This document shows positions 1-12,683 of a stretch of DNA of 64,000 bases, in pieces (within the stretch, counting starts at the first letter, position 1; every line of letters starts with the position of its first letter). A model generated the notes under the pieces. It saw only the letters and a program-made list of their open reading frames with translations, made no database searches and was not told the origin of the DNA. The DNA lies in contig CM077833.1 of assembly GCA_039720395.1 (NCBI GenBank), forward strand, positions 28,728,271 through 28,792,270, read 5' to 3'. The DNA is from Liquidambar formosana. Taxonomy: Eukaryota > Streptophyta > Magnoliopsida > Saxifragales > Altingiaceae. A program made the translations under genes and the position numbers.

Positions 1-671
1 TACAGGCGTTGGTCCATTTCCATGAAATGGCATTTTGGTAGGTTTCCTAACCCATTATATTGGCGGTGAAACTACGGTAGTGGATCATGTTGGATCGGCA
101 CTTGTACCATTTTAGCCAAAAGGCAATGCCAAACAGCAAAGCCACATGAAGGGTCCGAATTTTCCCCAAAGATGATTAATACATAGAAGCTTAATGCATT
201 GGCTTTGAAATGACGTTAGTGTGCTTTCTTCTTGCCAATACCATGGTCGTATAGCAATCCAATAAAGAAAGAGGAATTTATTCATGGTGGGGAGAAAAAA
301 ATGAAAGTGACGATGGAGGGTTTGTTCACAGTTGAGTGCACGTTTGGGAAACACATTCACTACAAGCCATTAGAAAGTGGGGTAGTGCCCGATGCCATTG
401 ATTGTGCAACAGCTAGCGTGTATTACCAACACTAGAACTTAATTCCATGAAAGTAACTTTTTTTTTAAAAAAAATTTCTAGGGATGGGAGAATGTTTTCA
501 AACACTAGAATCCCATGTCCACTAAAAGTATATAAACAAAGACTACCCATACGTTATGCACCAATAAAAACAAAAAGACTACCCATACGTTTACCGACAC
601 TAGCATTATCCATACAAACCTCCAAATTGGACTTTAATAGGAGAGCTACGTTGGATTCCAAATTGCCTGTG

Positions 672-1207
672 CATTTAATTAATATGGATCGAGGCCTTGC
701 TAAAAGGCGGAAAAAAAAAAGAAAAAAAGAAAAAAAAAAGCCCTAATATGGATCGAGTAATGAATTAATATGGATCAAGGCCTAACTAAAGGGGGAAAAA
801 CAAGGGTAAATTGCAAAAAATCCTCCTAAAGTATGGGGGTCAGCGGATAACCCTCTTATGTTTTAATTTTGTCAATGTGCCCCCTAGTTCAAATGGAAGA
901 CAAAACCAATTGTTGATGGTCACCCAATTGGCCATGACGCCGGCGAGGGTTTTGTCAATTTTGGATAACACGGGTTCGTTAACGGTATCTATGCGTAGCC
1001 ACGTGATTAATTTTCGTCAAATTCAATCAACGGCGAGTGACGGTGGGGCACCTTGACAAAAATTAAAGCATAATAGAGGCACAATGACAAAAATTAAAAC
1101 ATAAGAAGGTTATGTGCTGACCCTCCATACTTTAAGAGGGTTATCTGCAATTTACAAAAAAAAAAAAAAAAAAGGAAACCCCTAATATGGATCTAGTAGT
1201 GAATTAA
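672..1207. repeat. Duplicated ~95 bp unit, second copy split by a MITE
   Basis: The phrase AATTAATATGGATC followed by GAGGCCTT or AAGGCCTA, an A-rich tract and CCCTAATATGGATC occurs at about 672-760. It occurs again from about 763, where its end is displaced to about 1178-1207 by the 350 bp foldback element. The displaced end repeats CCCTAATATGGATC and GTGAATTAATATG. This is seen directly. Its origin is unknown. Confidence 0.55.
806..1155. mobile_element. Foldback MITE (~350 bp)
   Basis: The left arm starts GTAAATTGCAAAAAATCCTC and carries AAAGTATGG, GGTCAGC and TATGTTTTAATTTT. The right arm, read in reverse complement, gives GTAAATTGCAGATAACCCTC followed by the same blocks in the same order, so the arms pair for well over 80 bases. 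The middle is relatively GC-rich with no coding capacity. The ends abut A-rich tracts, so a target duplication cannot be called and the superfamily is undetermined. Confidence 0.65.
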
Positions 1208-2447
1208 TATGAAGCACGCCCACAACAAAGTGTTGGGGTTTCATTGCATTAATTATCTTGGTCTTAAACCATTCAAAATCCAGGAAAGCAACTCTTGTTG
1301 AGGAAGCTTCCGTGGTAACAGTACTTCTCATTGGAGAAAACAATATAGCAATGGTCAATTATCATTAAATAATCATAGACACACACGCGGGGCACACGGG
1401 TAGGAAGGTCCTGATCCTAATCTAAATGCTGCTGAGAGTGATCAAGAGATTCAACATCACCATATGCTTATAATACTTAAAATTTGTACATATGATGCAT
1501 TTGTTTTGGATGAGGACATTGTTCAAACGACTCATCAAATCAATGGGACCTAGCTACTTATTAAAACTATATAACCACATGATGACAGCCATTATTTGTA
1601 TTTACGTAATCCTGATTACCAATATATATTCTTTTTCGCCGTTTGATCAATTTAGGAAAAAGGGACCACAAACCAGAAAAAGGAAAAAAAGAAGATAAAC
1701 GGTCTAAATCACGCCGATCAATGGACCCAGTTGATGAAGGATCCAAATGAATTAAAGGAGCGTTGGAGTAAGGCAACTATTTGGTGATGGGGTTGTTTGT
1801 TTAACCAAATATAACTGGATTTGCAGGGAGAAGTGGTTGGATTATTAGTTGGACGACTTTTTTTTGGCTGCGTCGATCTCCTTTTTACATGTAGTTTCTG
1901 ACAATGAAGTGGTTGGGTGGTGGATCCACAATTTTTTTTTTTTTTTTCCTTTTTCCTAAAGATTTTCAAGAGAAAAAGGGAAAAAAAGAAGAGAGGAGTA
2001 CGTAGAGGCTAGAAAATTGTTTGGCTTTTAGGTCCAACTTTGTGGTTCAAAAGAGGGGCTCCCGCACAGAAAAGAGGTTGATACACAGATTCTATCAACG
2101 GTTCCAAATCCAAAGGAGGGGCACCTACGTACTATACCCATAAATTAATGGGGTATGTACCTTAATAGTTTTAATGTTTTCTTATTGAAAGATATGACAT
2201 GAGGGGTGGGGACAGGGTGGTGAGCTTTTCGATCAGATGGGCCGGGGGAATGGCTCCACCGCGTGCTAGCTAGCAGTGGCTACAAATATCATACTTATTA
2301 CTTACGTGGGTCAGGGTCACAGTTGGTTGTGGAAACACATTTGTAAGTTCTGAAGATGACATGGGAGTTGGCACCAAACCCGAATCATTTTCTTTTTACT
2401 CAATTGAGATGGGCAAAGATGGACCTAGTTGGAATAGCCTTTTAGAG

Positions 2448-2450
<3 letters not shown>

Positions 2451-2478
<28 letters not shown>
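2451..2478. repeat. (GA)14 microsatellite
   Basis: Uninterrupted GA dinucleotides in intergenic DNA. No gene start is recognised next to it. Confidence 0.95.
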
Positions 2479-3291
2479 ACATTGCTGGGTATTTTCCTTC
2501 CAAGATAAGCACTGGCAGGGAAAGTTGTTCAGATCCTAATTGCTTATGCATGTGAAATTCTGATTACAATATATGGTTTCAAATGACGCTCCTGGGGTCC
2601 CTTTATGAAAAGTCAAATAACTTATGTGAGAGATGGATTCGGATTTGGTGTAGTTAGCTACTTTTATTGCATAATATAATAAACGTAGGATCAATGACAT
2701 GTGAGCAAAGAGGAAAAATAAAAATTTATTAAATGTTGGGCATCAAATGCATTTCTTCAATTTCAGTATCTCTTTTCTCTTGATTGTCATGTGTCATTGA
2801 TTCGACGTTTATTATACCATGCAGCAACCGCACCAAATCCAAATCCATGTGGGGACACTTGACCCTAGTAGGCTATAAAGAGGATAAGGGGCCATTCTGT
2901 GTAGCAATAAAGGTGGGACCGGGGTCATCAACACTTTTGTACCCTAAAAGATCTCAAATTGAATTTCCATAAAAATAGGTTTGTTTTATAGGGTTTTGTT
3001 AGGTGGATAGCTAGGCGTTGTTTGTAAGTTAAAGACTTAAAGGCCCACTAAATTATGGTCATCAGTTATCATCACGTATATAGACCTACAGCAACCCTCA
3101 TAAGCGTCCATAATGTACTTGCACCGACATGAAAAAAGCCCTCATGGTCTCTAAGCTAGCATTTTTTGAGCCCAAAACACCAATGTCTTGTTAACCGTAG
3201 TGCGACAGATCGCAATTTATAAGCACTGCCTAATGCAAATAGGCTCTCAAACTTAGGTTGGAGATTTATCCCAAGTTGTCAATTCAATTAG

Positions 3292-3685
3292 GGGAACAGC
3301 TATTGCCACCCCCCATTTTTATCACACCCCCTATCTTTTAGATTTTTAAGGTTTTATGCAAAATATAAAAGGTTTTTATGAAAACTGGCCGCATTATTCA
3401 TTATGAAACATCATTTTGAATAACTTTGTAGAAAAAAGTTTTCCCAAAATCTATCGTTTCAATAGGTTTTTAGTCATTTATAGCTTTTATTTTATTTTTT
3501 GCCAAAAAGTCTACTTGAACGATAGATTTTGAAAAAAATTTTACCTGCAAAGTTGTTCAAAATGATGTTTTCTAGTAGATATTGCAGTCCGTTTTTGTAA
3601 AAACCTTTTATATTTTGTATAAAATCTTAAAAACCAAAACGAAAGAAGGTGTTGATAAAAAAATGGGGCTCCAATCGCCGTTCCC
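3292..3685. mobile_element. Mutator-type foldback MITE, copy 1 (variant A ends)
   Basis: A 394 bp element whose two halves are inverted copies of each other. Left arm blocks include AACATCATTTTGAATAACTT and AAAATCTATCGTTT; the right arm carries their reverse complements in opposite order. It starts GGGAACAGCTATTG and ends CAATCGCCGTTCCC. It is flanked on both sides by the identical 9-mer TTCAATTAG (3283-3291 and 3686-3694). Long terminal inverted repeats plus a 9-bp target duplication are the hallmark of Mutator-like elements. There is no transposase, so it is non-autonomous. Confidence 0.85.
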
Positions 3686-4047
3686 TTCAATTAGGGCTTG
3701 AGCTAATGCGGTCTACTCCAAGCCCAGCCCAGCCCACTATTATGAGGGTCACTTATGTTAGGGCCCGGCCTTGGGATGCAAATAAAAGCGGATCTTTTGT
3801 GCAGTCCCCAAAATTTATCATGTAAAGAGCCGGCATTAATATAATAACTGTACTGATAATCAACTTTCATTGAAACTTTCCATTGTTCCCGTCTTGTTTA
3901 GGGAGATGGTGGAGTCCAACAATTTTAGAACTGACATCAAAACAGACCTCCAACAATTGGCTAAAAACGCAAATGGGTTGGCTTTAGTATCTCCATATTC
4001 AGCTAGGCTTGGGAAGGGTCCATTATCACACATGGTACTTCAGACAA

Positions 4048-4446
4048 GAAGACCTCTATTGGCACCCCAAAGACTTGCTTTTCATTTCCTACTTATTTTA
4101 CATTTTAAGATTTTATGAAAAATATGTAAGGTTTTCAGAAAAACTGACCGCGATATCTATTAGAAAACATCATTTTGAATAACTTTTTAGAATAAAGTTT
4201 TTCCAAAATCTATCTTTCAAGTAGACATTTTAGTCATTTATGACACGAATACTATAAATGACAAAAAAGTCTACTTAAACGATAGATTTTGGAAAAACTT
4301 TCCTCTAAAAAGTTGTTCAAAATAATGTTTTTTAATAGAATACGCTATTAGTTTTTATAAAAGCCTTTTATATTTTTCATAAAACCTTAAAATGTAAAAT
4401 AAGTAGAGGATTAAAAAAAAGTCTTGGGATGCCAATAAAGGCCCTC
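4048..4446. mobile_element. Mutator-type foldback MITE, copy 2 (variant B ends)
   Basis: A 399 bp relative of the 3292-3685 element with the same internal foldback blocks (AACATCATTTTGAATAACTT and its complement). The outermost bases differ: GAAGACCTCTATTGGCACCC at the left, and GATGCCAATAAAGGCCCTC at the right. A perfect 9-bp target duplication TTCAGACAA lies at 4039-4047 and 4447-4455. It is non-coding and mobilised in trans if at all. Confidence 0.85.
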
Positions 4447-5408
4447 TTCAGACAATTCTCTTCTAGTTCTTAGCCCAACAGTCTAGCCTATAATTTGGCT
4501 CTGGGCTCCAGCCGAGTTTTTTAGACTTGGGTCCTTTGAGATCTTCTTGTACCTTAGGTCCTCCTAAGATCCTACAGCTCAACTGGCGAAGGGCGGAAGG
4601 AGTGGATAAGAGAGGAAAAAAAAAATGGAACAAATGAAAAAAGCACTTTAATCAAGGATTACCAAAAGCATATATATACCCCCAAAAAAAAATCCCACCA
4701 CCCCACCCAAAAAATATTAAATAATATTTAAATAAAAAGAACAAACAAAAAAGTCATTGGTTGGGGCCATATTGCTGTATTGGGTGCTTCCATCTTTCAA
4801 CAATGCATTCTATCAGTCCCCAATCCCCATGTAGGGCATGCAAATTGGACCATATCCATATGGGTCACAATCAAAGCAGTCTAATAACCAATTTAAATAT
4901 GGTTCAAACATTGCTCATCTATCCGATCACTTGTAAAAAAAAAAGGTCCAATCAATTCACGAGTCAACTCACTTGGGCTTGTTTAATTGTCTTATGAAAG
5001 TCGAATGGCTTTAGAGCACAATTCATCACCTTAAAAAGATGCTAAGTCTTTCTCATAGTTGATGTCATACGCTTAAAAATCTATGAAATAACTCTTATTG
5101 GAAAATTTTTTCCCATTTGATCATTTTCTTGGAATTCTTTATTCAAAATGATGGATTTGTTAAATGAAATAATGATATGTAAAACGCAAGGAAACAATGC
5201 AATTTTTGTGAAACATCCAAAGGGCCCTCAGGGCCCTAAGTTGTCTACTTTGCACAGTTTTCCTTCATGTTTATTCCCTGTCATTTCACTTGCATTCCAT
5301 GATTTAAATGGAATCAAAAGTGGTGTTATTCTTAACCATTTCTTCGGTGGATCAAAGGGAATTGAAAGAATACAAAGTGGGTTCTTCCTTTTCCAATAAA
5401 ATCTGTAA

Positions 5409-5621
5409 CGTTATGTTTGGATAAGAAATTTTTAGGTGAAATTTATCTTTGAGATGAAATTCGTAATATTTTTATAAAAAAACTCCTTATAAATTTTTTA
5501 CAAATTTCATCTCAAAAACAAATTCCAACTAGAAATTCTTTATCCAAACTCTTTATAAAAATGTTACAAATTCCATCTCAAAAACAAATTTCACTTAGAA
5601 ATTCCTTATCCAAACATAGCA
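5409..5621. mobile_element. Tourist-like MITE
   Basis: A 213 bp AT-rich element with terminal inverted repeats: TTATGTTTGGATAAGAAATT at the left pairs with AATTCCTTATCCAAACATAG at the right. TAA flanks both ends (5406-5408 and 5622-5624), as expected for PIF/Harbinger-derived Tourist elements. An inner block (AAATTCCATCTCAAAAACAA-type) occurs twice in its right half, suggesting an internal duplication. Confidence 0.6.
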
Positions 5622-6430
5622 TAATATTATTATTATTCTTCTTCTAAACTAGCTGTGCTCTTTTCCTTTTTGGTAGTGTATGATGATTTCTGTAGAGTGG
5701 ACAAAGTGATTAGGTGTTAAGATACTCCCAAGTCCCTCCATGTTCTGACGCAAACTCGGAAAAAAAAAATGAAAAAAGAATCCAATAATTTCTATATAGA
5801 TTTGGGGCTATTTATTTATTTATTTAAGTAAATATTTCTTTGGAAAATTTTCAGGAACATTTCCCTGCGACTAGACAAGGGTTCCATGGAGGTACCCCTT
5901 GTGATTGATGGTGGAGAAATGAAGAATGCAGATAGGTTGCGTGATTTTGGATAAGATTTATTTTTGCAGACCTAAAGAAAATGTCTGCTACATGTGTCCA
6001 GTCATTCCCTAACTAGAATTTATCCATGACAAAAAAAATGTACTCCAATATTTAGTAAATTATTTTTCTTTTATTGAATTAAAATCATAGTTAACCCAAG
6101 CCTAGCACATCTCACCCTATGAATGGGACTTGAATATTCGAGCTCCACTTCCAAACTAACAGCGAATATCACCAGGACATTAGGGGTCAGGTTCCTTTAA
6201 GAAAGGGAAAATATATAGTTGTGCTATGCCTTTGGTAGAGGAATCCCACAACAATCCCACCCGATTAGATGAGATGGGATCCGGAACATTAGAATTTTCC
6301 GAAAGGAAATGTCATTGGCTCACACGCTAGGTACAAGTTACAAAGAGGGCATCTTCATGTGTTAATTAAAAATCAATTATTCAGACTTGTGCCTCAAAAA
6401 GTGGAAGGTTCGATTAGAGTTAGACTTTAA

Positions 6431-6659
6431 TGCCATGTTTGTTTGGTTGGAATGGAATGGAATGGATAGAATAGAATCTCATTCCAAACAACATGTTTGG
6501 ATGAGATAATTAAATAGGAATGGAATCAAACAATAATAGTGAATTATAATGATATTCATTCCGCAATGTTTATTTTAATTTCATTTCTTTCCAAACTATT
6601 ATGAACATGGAATCAAATTCCATTCCCATCCATTCCATTCCAACTAAACAAACATGGCA
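6431..6659. mobile_element. Tourist-like MITE
   Basis: A 229 bp element beginning TGCCATGTTTGTTTGG and ending in its inverted match (AACAAACATGGCA), with GGAATGGAATGG / CCATTCCATTCC inside the arms. TAA flanks both ends (6428-6430 and 6660-6662). A diverged partial relative lies at about 10290-10425, and the 45868-46091 element has a similar terminus. Confidence 0.7.
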
Positions 6660-7724
6660 TAAGTTAATCACTAATTTATCTTGAGTGATAATGAATGCAA
6701 AATGGACAATGACTTTACCTGTGTTTAGGAACTAGTCGAGTAAAAGGTATGCATAAATCAACATATTATTAAGGGAAATTGATCAAACGGTACCATTTGA
6801 TATATGGCATTCTCTTTATGTTGAGTTTGGCATGAGTTTATTGAGAAATTACAACTTCTGCGTGCTAAAATAGGGTAAGCCTATCTTTATCATAAACCTG
6901 GCGTACTTTACATTACCATCGTGATTTCTGTGAGTGGCCAAACAAGGTTATTGTCGGCCTCTAATACCTTTATTTATTTATTTTATATATAATTTTTTAG
7001 TGTTAACAATGAGATATTTAATCCTTTACATACTTTTTTTTTCATTTTTTCATTTATTTTTCATAATAAGGATATCCGAAACTTTAGCCCTAACAAATCT
7101 TTTGCATACTTGGTTTGTAAGAAATAATTTTTAATCTTTTATATGTAGTGCTAAAAGATGGTTTCACTACCTCCCAATTTGTAACACACATCAACTAAAA
7201 TACACATTGAGTGCCCAGTACTTCTGATCATGTTAAAAGTCCTCTATTTTCTGAGTAAGAACACAATAAAGCCTGTTACTTTTCTGGGCAAAGTTTTCCT
7301 TTACAGCACAAGGAAGCTGGACCATTTTACAAGATTTTCGTTCCCCACCGCCCCAAATAAATAAAAAAAACAAAAGGGAAAAAACTCAAAAAGGTGCCAC
7401 CCAAATTACCTCCAAAGCCCAAAGCTACTACTGGCTTTGGAGGCAAAGGCTCGGCCCAAAGTTGCTACAACTCAACTTCTTCATATTGGGCCTCATTTCC
7501 ATTTCTGTACAATACGCTATTTAGTTGGGCCTCAAGCCCCCAAGAGGTTCTCCAAATACCACCTCGATTGATTTGCTTTGATCGCCTTCAAATAAGCTGT
7601 CAAGTATCCGAAATTTTCAGTACTTCAGTCTCGCAGTCAATGGCTACTCATATTGATCATCAAAATTTTCTATTCCGTTTCTATTAGCATTATTTCTTGA
7701 AAAAGTATTGGACTCTATTTATCT

Positions 7725-9484
7725 CTATGCATAGCATTGAGAGACGCCTTCTTCATGATTGACAGAGGAAAGTTGTTTGGAGCTGTAATTGTGAGAATAA
7801 AAGGCTTTCTGAAGCTCGTTATACTTTTGGATATCAAAGTTGTGGGCCTTCATGAGCTGCTTTTGCTTCGCCTTGAAACGGCACCGGGAGTAGCCCTCGA
7901 AAGAGGGTTCTGCCGACGTCCTAAGAAAAAACATGAAGCCAGCGACTACGTAAAGAGAGGAGGTAAAGTAGCAGATAGGCTCCATGACGTCCCAACTGAG
8001 TTCCCAGAAAGTAAGCCTCAGGTAATAGAGGTGTTGAAGAACTACAAAGCCCAGCCCACAGCGGATTTCCTTTTGGACCAGGGATTTTGCTTTTTGTTCG
8101 ATTAGGGCCTTTTGTTTCTCCATCTCCTCCAGTTCTTTCCTTCTTGGGTCGTTTGGGATCGCTATTGATTGAGAAATTATGGTCCTCATCGATTCGGCCA
8201 CCTGTAAATCATATCAGAGATAGGATTGTTAAATTTTTGTTAACGACAATATTTAATGGGCTTAATCAGCAGCAATTCATTTTGCCCCACATGTACAAAT
8301 TTCAAGAACCCAAACAAGGCCAACCAAATTTTGGGCCCATGCCTAGTGTTTAGTGACCTAGGAGGCCCAGTCTTAAGCATTGGAAATACAGATAAGTCCA
8401 AGCCCAAATTAACTCCCTAACGGTCTCCTCTCATTTTCACGTGCTCAACGCAGCCCGTTGTTTCTCTATCTTTTCTGTAACGCTTGCATTAAAACAAGAC
8501 AAAACTACTGCATAGTGTAAGCACACGTGTCGGGCAAACGGTGCAAAAGACAAAACAACCCTAATTTGTTGGTGGACGCAGCCTAGGTGTGAAAACCACG
8601 CACGTTTAAGCGCGTGAAAAACACATCGACATGCAGGGTCAGGCAGATCCGAGCGGAGGCACCCCTACTGTCCTACAGTCCCACTCTTCCTCAGTTCAGG
8701 GGTAGAGAGTGCGAGACGCAACTGTCTCCGCGATTCCATGTTTTCAGGACCCAAATATTGACACATCGTCGTCATTTTTTAGAAAGGCCAAGGGTAATAT
8801 TGTCTTTCGGAACAAAATGGGATAAAATTAAAAAGCAAAAAAATAATAATATCGGATCCCGGTGACCGGTAAAACCAAATTAAGTACCTGCTCGGGCCTC
8901 AGGAAAACGACGTTCCCCAAAACGATGACGTTTCCAGACTCATCCAACATTTTCGCGAACTCGACACCTTGATCTTCATTCGAACAGGCTTCAACGCAGA
9001 TGCGAACGAATTCCGTATACGAAATGGAGTTCGTCCGAATCTCACGCAGCCTTGATTTCAGCTTCTCCACCTGCGCAAGCCTCAGAATCTTCCTCGCACT
9101 TTGAACCGATATTCCGTCGAGAGAATCATTGTTAATCGCCGGCGCCGGAGGAATAATTCCGTCAAGCCGGAGACGATCTACGCTGGGATTCATACCTCTG
9201 AGCCTCTCCTTCAGCTTGTCGCCGACTGGTAAAGAGAGAAACTCCGGCAACCTCGATGACGACTGGTTAATGCCACGCCGCTGAAGGAATCGCCGGAAAA
9301 AGCCGTTCTCGCCGGGCTCCGGCGACGTGAGGTACTCACGGTGGAAGTTGGTTTTGGCGGCATTGGGAGGGACAAAGGTTTTGGATGAGGGAGAGGAGAT
9401 CGGAGAGGTTTCTAGAGGTGAAGCCGGCGATGGCGCTCTGCTTATGTTGGATAGACGCTGTGAGAGCGCCTTACGAAGCGCCAT
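7725..9484 (-). CDS. MCU: Mitochondrial calcium uniporter (MCU family), two exons
   Basis: Pore-forming subunit of the Ca2+ channel of the mitochondrial inner membrane. Exon 1 is 9484-8888 (199 codons) and exon 2 is 8201-7725 with stop TAG. The intron of 686 bp has CAG|GTACTT and TTTACAG|GTGG borders, phase 0, giving 357 residues. The N terminus is Arg/Ser-rich and fits a matrix-targeting presequence. An MCU-type regulatory region follows (about 140-215), then two membrane segments (about 246-265 and 274-293). Between them lies WELSWDVMEP with W269, D270 and E273, the plant form of the WDxxEP selectivity filter. The ATG at 9484 is chosen because it lies about 90 bp downstream of a TATA box; the in-frame ATG at 9550 would sit at the expected transcription start. 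A GA repeat lies directly upstream of the ATG. Exon chain and motif are seen; channel function is inferred from the family. Confidence 0.95.
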
Positions 9485-9571
9485 TGACGAGAGAGAGAGA
9501 GAGAAACAAGAGAGATAGAGAGTGTCGGGCGTTTTGAATGGCTTGAGCAAATGGAGGGGGTGAGTGGTAAC

Positions 9572-9580
9572 ATTTATATA
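9572..9580 (-). promoter_or_regulatory. TATA box of the MCU gene
   Basis: On the minus strand the sequence reads CTATATAAATG. It is about 90 bp upstream of the MCU ATG at 9484, which predicts transcription starting near 9545 and a leader of about 60 bases. The leader contains a (GA/CT) run at about 9489-9503. This placement excludes the in-frame upstream ATG at 9550 as a likely start. Confidence 0.55.
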
Positions 9581-10932
9581 GGTCCCAGGAAGGAGGAAAG
9601 ATAGAGAAGAATCTGACTTGAAAATTGGGGGATATTCGATTTATGAAAAATTTCCCCAAAAGAATTGTTTTAGTTCCAAGGAGGTTGTGGATGGATATAT
9701 TTATTACGGAGTATTACAATGAGAAAAATGAAAATTTTGGAAAGCTATTTACAGGTGATTGGGTCGTGTTTCCACGCGATCTAATAGCCAATTATAAAAA
9801 TCTGGGTGGATGACGTTGTTTCCAGAGGAGACTAAAATGCCCCTACCTTGGCTTGTTCTTGAAAGCTGGAAGGTGAAAAACATGCGTATCATGTATGGCG
9901 GTGCGCGGGACACAACAACAAAAAATAAAAAATAAAAAAAATTCGGGTGCCCTTTTGACAACAGAAGAGAGATGATTTTTCGGCCAATAAAATGGAGAGG
10001 AAATTGAACGGCTTGGTCATTCCATTCTTACGTTTAGTAAAAAAATTACATTTTGTGATTTCATTTCTTAGGATTAGTTCTAATGTATGACTCATAAAAA
10101 TTAAAGGAGTAGGACACTCCTATTAGTTCAAATTTTGAAAGTGGATCATTTGGGATGGTCGGGTCTTGCCTCAAAACATGGACGTGATTGGATCATTGGA
10201 TGTGTGGTTTTCAAAATTCAATATTCATACTTACAATTATTGGATGCAAATTAAAAGTAGAAAATTAATTTGGAAAATGACAATAAAAGCATGTTTATTT
10301 GGCCGGAATTAGAAGGAGGGGTTGGAATGGAATGAAATGGAAATTTAATAATGAAATCTCATTCCCCTACCATTGAAATTATTTCCATTTTATTTTGATT
10401 CTTTTTTATTCTAAACGTGGCCTACGTGATAAAAAATTCCTTCGCAAGGCAATCTATGGGATTGATTGAAACATATATTTTAATGCAAGATCGACCGGAG
10501 AAATTCTTGGAATTGATTGCATGATTTCCTCCATCAATCATGTTAGTTGTAAACAAAATGAAGAAAGAAAAGTAATAAAAAAGAATATTCCGTAATATTA
10601 CGTTGTACCATTTTGCATTTATTCTATTTGATTTTATACTTTAATTTTAGAATGTTATGAAGAAACACCACTGTAAAAAAACATATGGGAAACATGACAA
10701 GCACAAAATTTTGACTTTTAATTGGTTGGGCAAAATGGATTGGAATTGTAAAAGTAACATATTAAGATCCTCAACTCGGAAAGAATTTTACCCGACTGCT
10801 TTAAGGACCTAGAATTCTGTTTGTTGCAATGAACATTTTTATTTCACAAAAAAGGCATCATATGCTATGAGTCTTTAACTCCCAAGTAGTAAAAACAACG
10901 GTGGTATATGCATTCCTTTGTGCTCCACTCTC

Positions 10933-10935
<3 letters not shown>

Positions 10936-10965
<30 letters not shown>
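10936..10965. repeat. (CT)15 microsatellite
   Basis: Uninterrupted CT dinucleotides followed by a T-rich tract, intergenic. Confidence 0.95.
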
Positions 10966-10971
<6 letters not shown>

Positions 10972-11795
10972 CTTTTTTTTCTTTAGTTATTGACAAAAAT
11001 TAATTGTATTTTCAAATAACCTTATTTGGGTTTTAGGAAGTTAAGTTAAAGAACTAATATCACCAGAAAGAGTTCTCAACAATTAATTGGGACATCAATA
11101 ATCAATTGAAGCACTTTAACGGAATGACGACTCCACATATATAGTAAGGTAAAACGAGTGGTGAGGGAGGGTGGAGTAAAATGTTAGGATTAGGATAGGT
11201 TAAAGGTTGGCATGTTTCAAATTATACAAAAAAAAAAAAAAAAAAAAGAAGAAAAAGAATGGTAATATTTTTTTTAAAAAGGCAAAAATTAATTAGGAAA
11301 TCTAGTATGTCATGAATACATGATATAAGAGTATCTTTCAATATTAATCATCTGGATTCTGGATTCTGGATTCCGAGCCAGGGAAAATTTTGCCTATTCA
11401 AGGGAAAAGTTTCTCTCTTACAAGCTAATTACAGTAAACATTTGCAGGGGTGGTTATGTCTTCTAACACCAAAGTAGCGCCCTATATATCAACATTGGTA
11501 GCGCCCGCACTGCATGCATCACTTTTGTCACGGTTCTATGATTTGTTATTATTTTTGTTTGGTTGTAACAATATTAGTTGATGGGTTGACCCAAGAGAAG
11601 ATGAAATATCGAGAAATTAAGAGTGACATATCTATTTGGAAGCTAATAAGTTAATGCCTTTTGCCATAGTTGGAACTTGGAAGTCATGCTACTATGGCGC
11701 ATAAAAAAAACAAAAAAAAAAACAAAATATACCGTTTCTTTTCTCCTGTATTTTTTTTTTTTGGCTCACCGAAATGTTTATATTCGATCATTTTA

Positions 11796-12043
11796 GGGTT
11801 TGTTTGGTTATCCAATTTGAAATTAAATAATTTAAAAAATTTACCTAATATTGAAGCACACACTATAGTTAACACTATAATGGTATTTCATGAATTCCTT
11901 AAAATTGATTTTATAACATAAACTATAGTATTAACTATAAGTCTAATTAAAATATTCTAGTTCAATATAATAGATTTATGCCTTCAATCCTATGTAAATT
12001 TTTTTAAATTATTTATTTTAGAATTGTACAACCAAACAGGCCC
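11796..12043. mobile_element. Tourist-like MITE with TTA target duplication
   Basis: A 248 bp AT-rich element. The left end GGGTTTGTTTGGTTATCCAA pairs with the right end TTGTACAACCAAACAGGCCC in reverse complement. TTA flanks both sides (11793-11795 and 12044-12046). No coding capacity. A one-ended relative is seen at about 21175-21385, which shares CCAATT-AAATTAAATAATT and TGGCATTTCATGAATTTCTT-type blocks. Confidence 0.75.
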
Positions 12044-12683
12044 TTAATTATTGCATTAGTTGGTTAATAATGAAGATTAATGTCCTTATTAGCATTCAAG
12101 GCCAGAGGGTTCAAGGTTCGCATGCTTTACTCCAACTTAGAGAGAAGAGATAGTCTCTATATACACCATTAATTTAAAAGTAATCTGTAATGATTATATT
12201 ATTATTAGGCGAGATTAGACTAACATGTTGAACATTAATACGTGTATCTAGAAGGTTTTTTTTTTTTTTGGTGGGTATATATATATATATATCTAAATGT
12301 CTATCATTGCAAACAATAATGATGGACAGTCGATTTAGATGAATGACTCTTTCCAAAATTTTTGATAAATAAGTGGTTATAATAATAAATAACTATCACA
12401 ACAACATGCAGCTAGGATTCTTCTACACAACCCCTTTTCTTTGAGAGGGAGGGGGGGAGTTGAAGTTTGCATGCATGTTAGGTTTTGGCCTTATTCAGAA
12501 GTTTTCGGCCAGATGCCATACACTCCCACTAGAAAATTAATTATTGTTGGACTTTCGATTGAATGATACAAATATATAGAAAGCAATAATTCCATAAATT
12601 GTGGGAAAAGAAATTGAAGAGTACACTCTTGCAATGTAGAATAGGAAAACATGCATAATTGTAATTAGATCAGTAGCAATCAA

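Larger units (their letters stand above)
1..7724. other. Intergenic region, no gene recognised
   Basis: No reading frame here shows a recognisable family or a convincing exon chain; the open frames are short and low-complexity. The stretch holds a foldback MITE (806-1155) inside a duplicated unit, two Mutator-type foldback MITEs (3292-3685, 4048-4446), two Tourist-like MITEs (5409-5621, 6431-6659) and a (GA)14 run at 2451-2478. The part nearest 7.7 kb would contain the 3' UTR of the minus-strand MCU gene, but I could not place its polyadenylation site. Confidence 0.6.

Noticed and set aside
2451..2478. CRISPR-like regular repetition in GA/CT tracts
   Set aside because: These are pure dinucleotide microsatellites without spacers, in a plant nuclear genome.
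9485..9550. Upstream in-frame start for MCU at 9550
   Set aside because: It coincides with the transcription start predicted by the TATA box at 9572-9580, and the added residues are not MCU-like.
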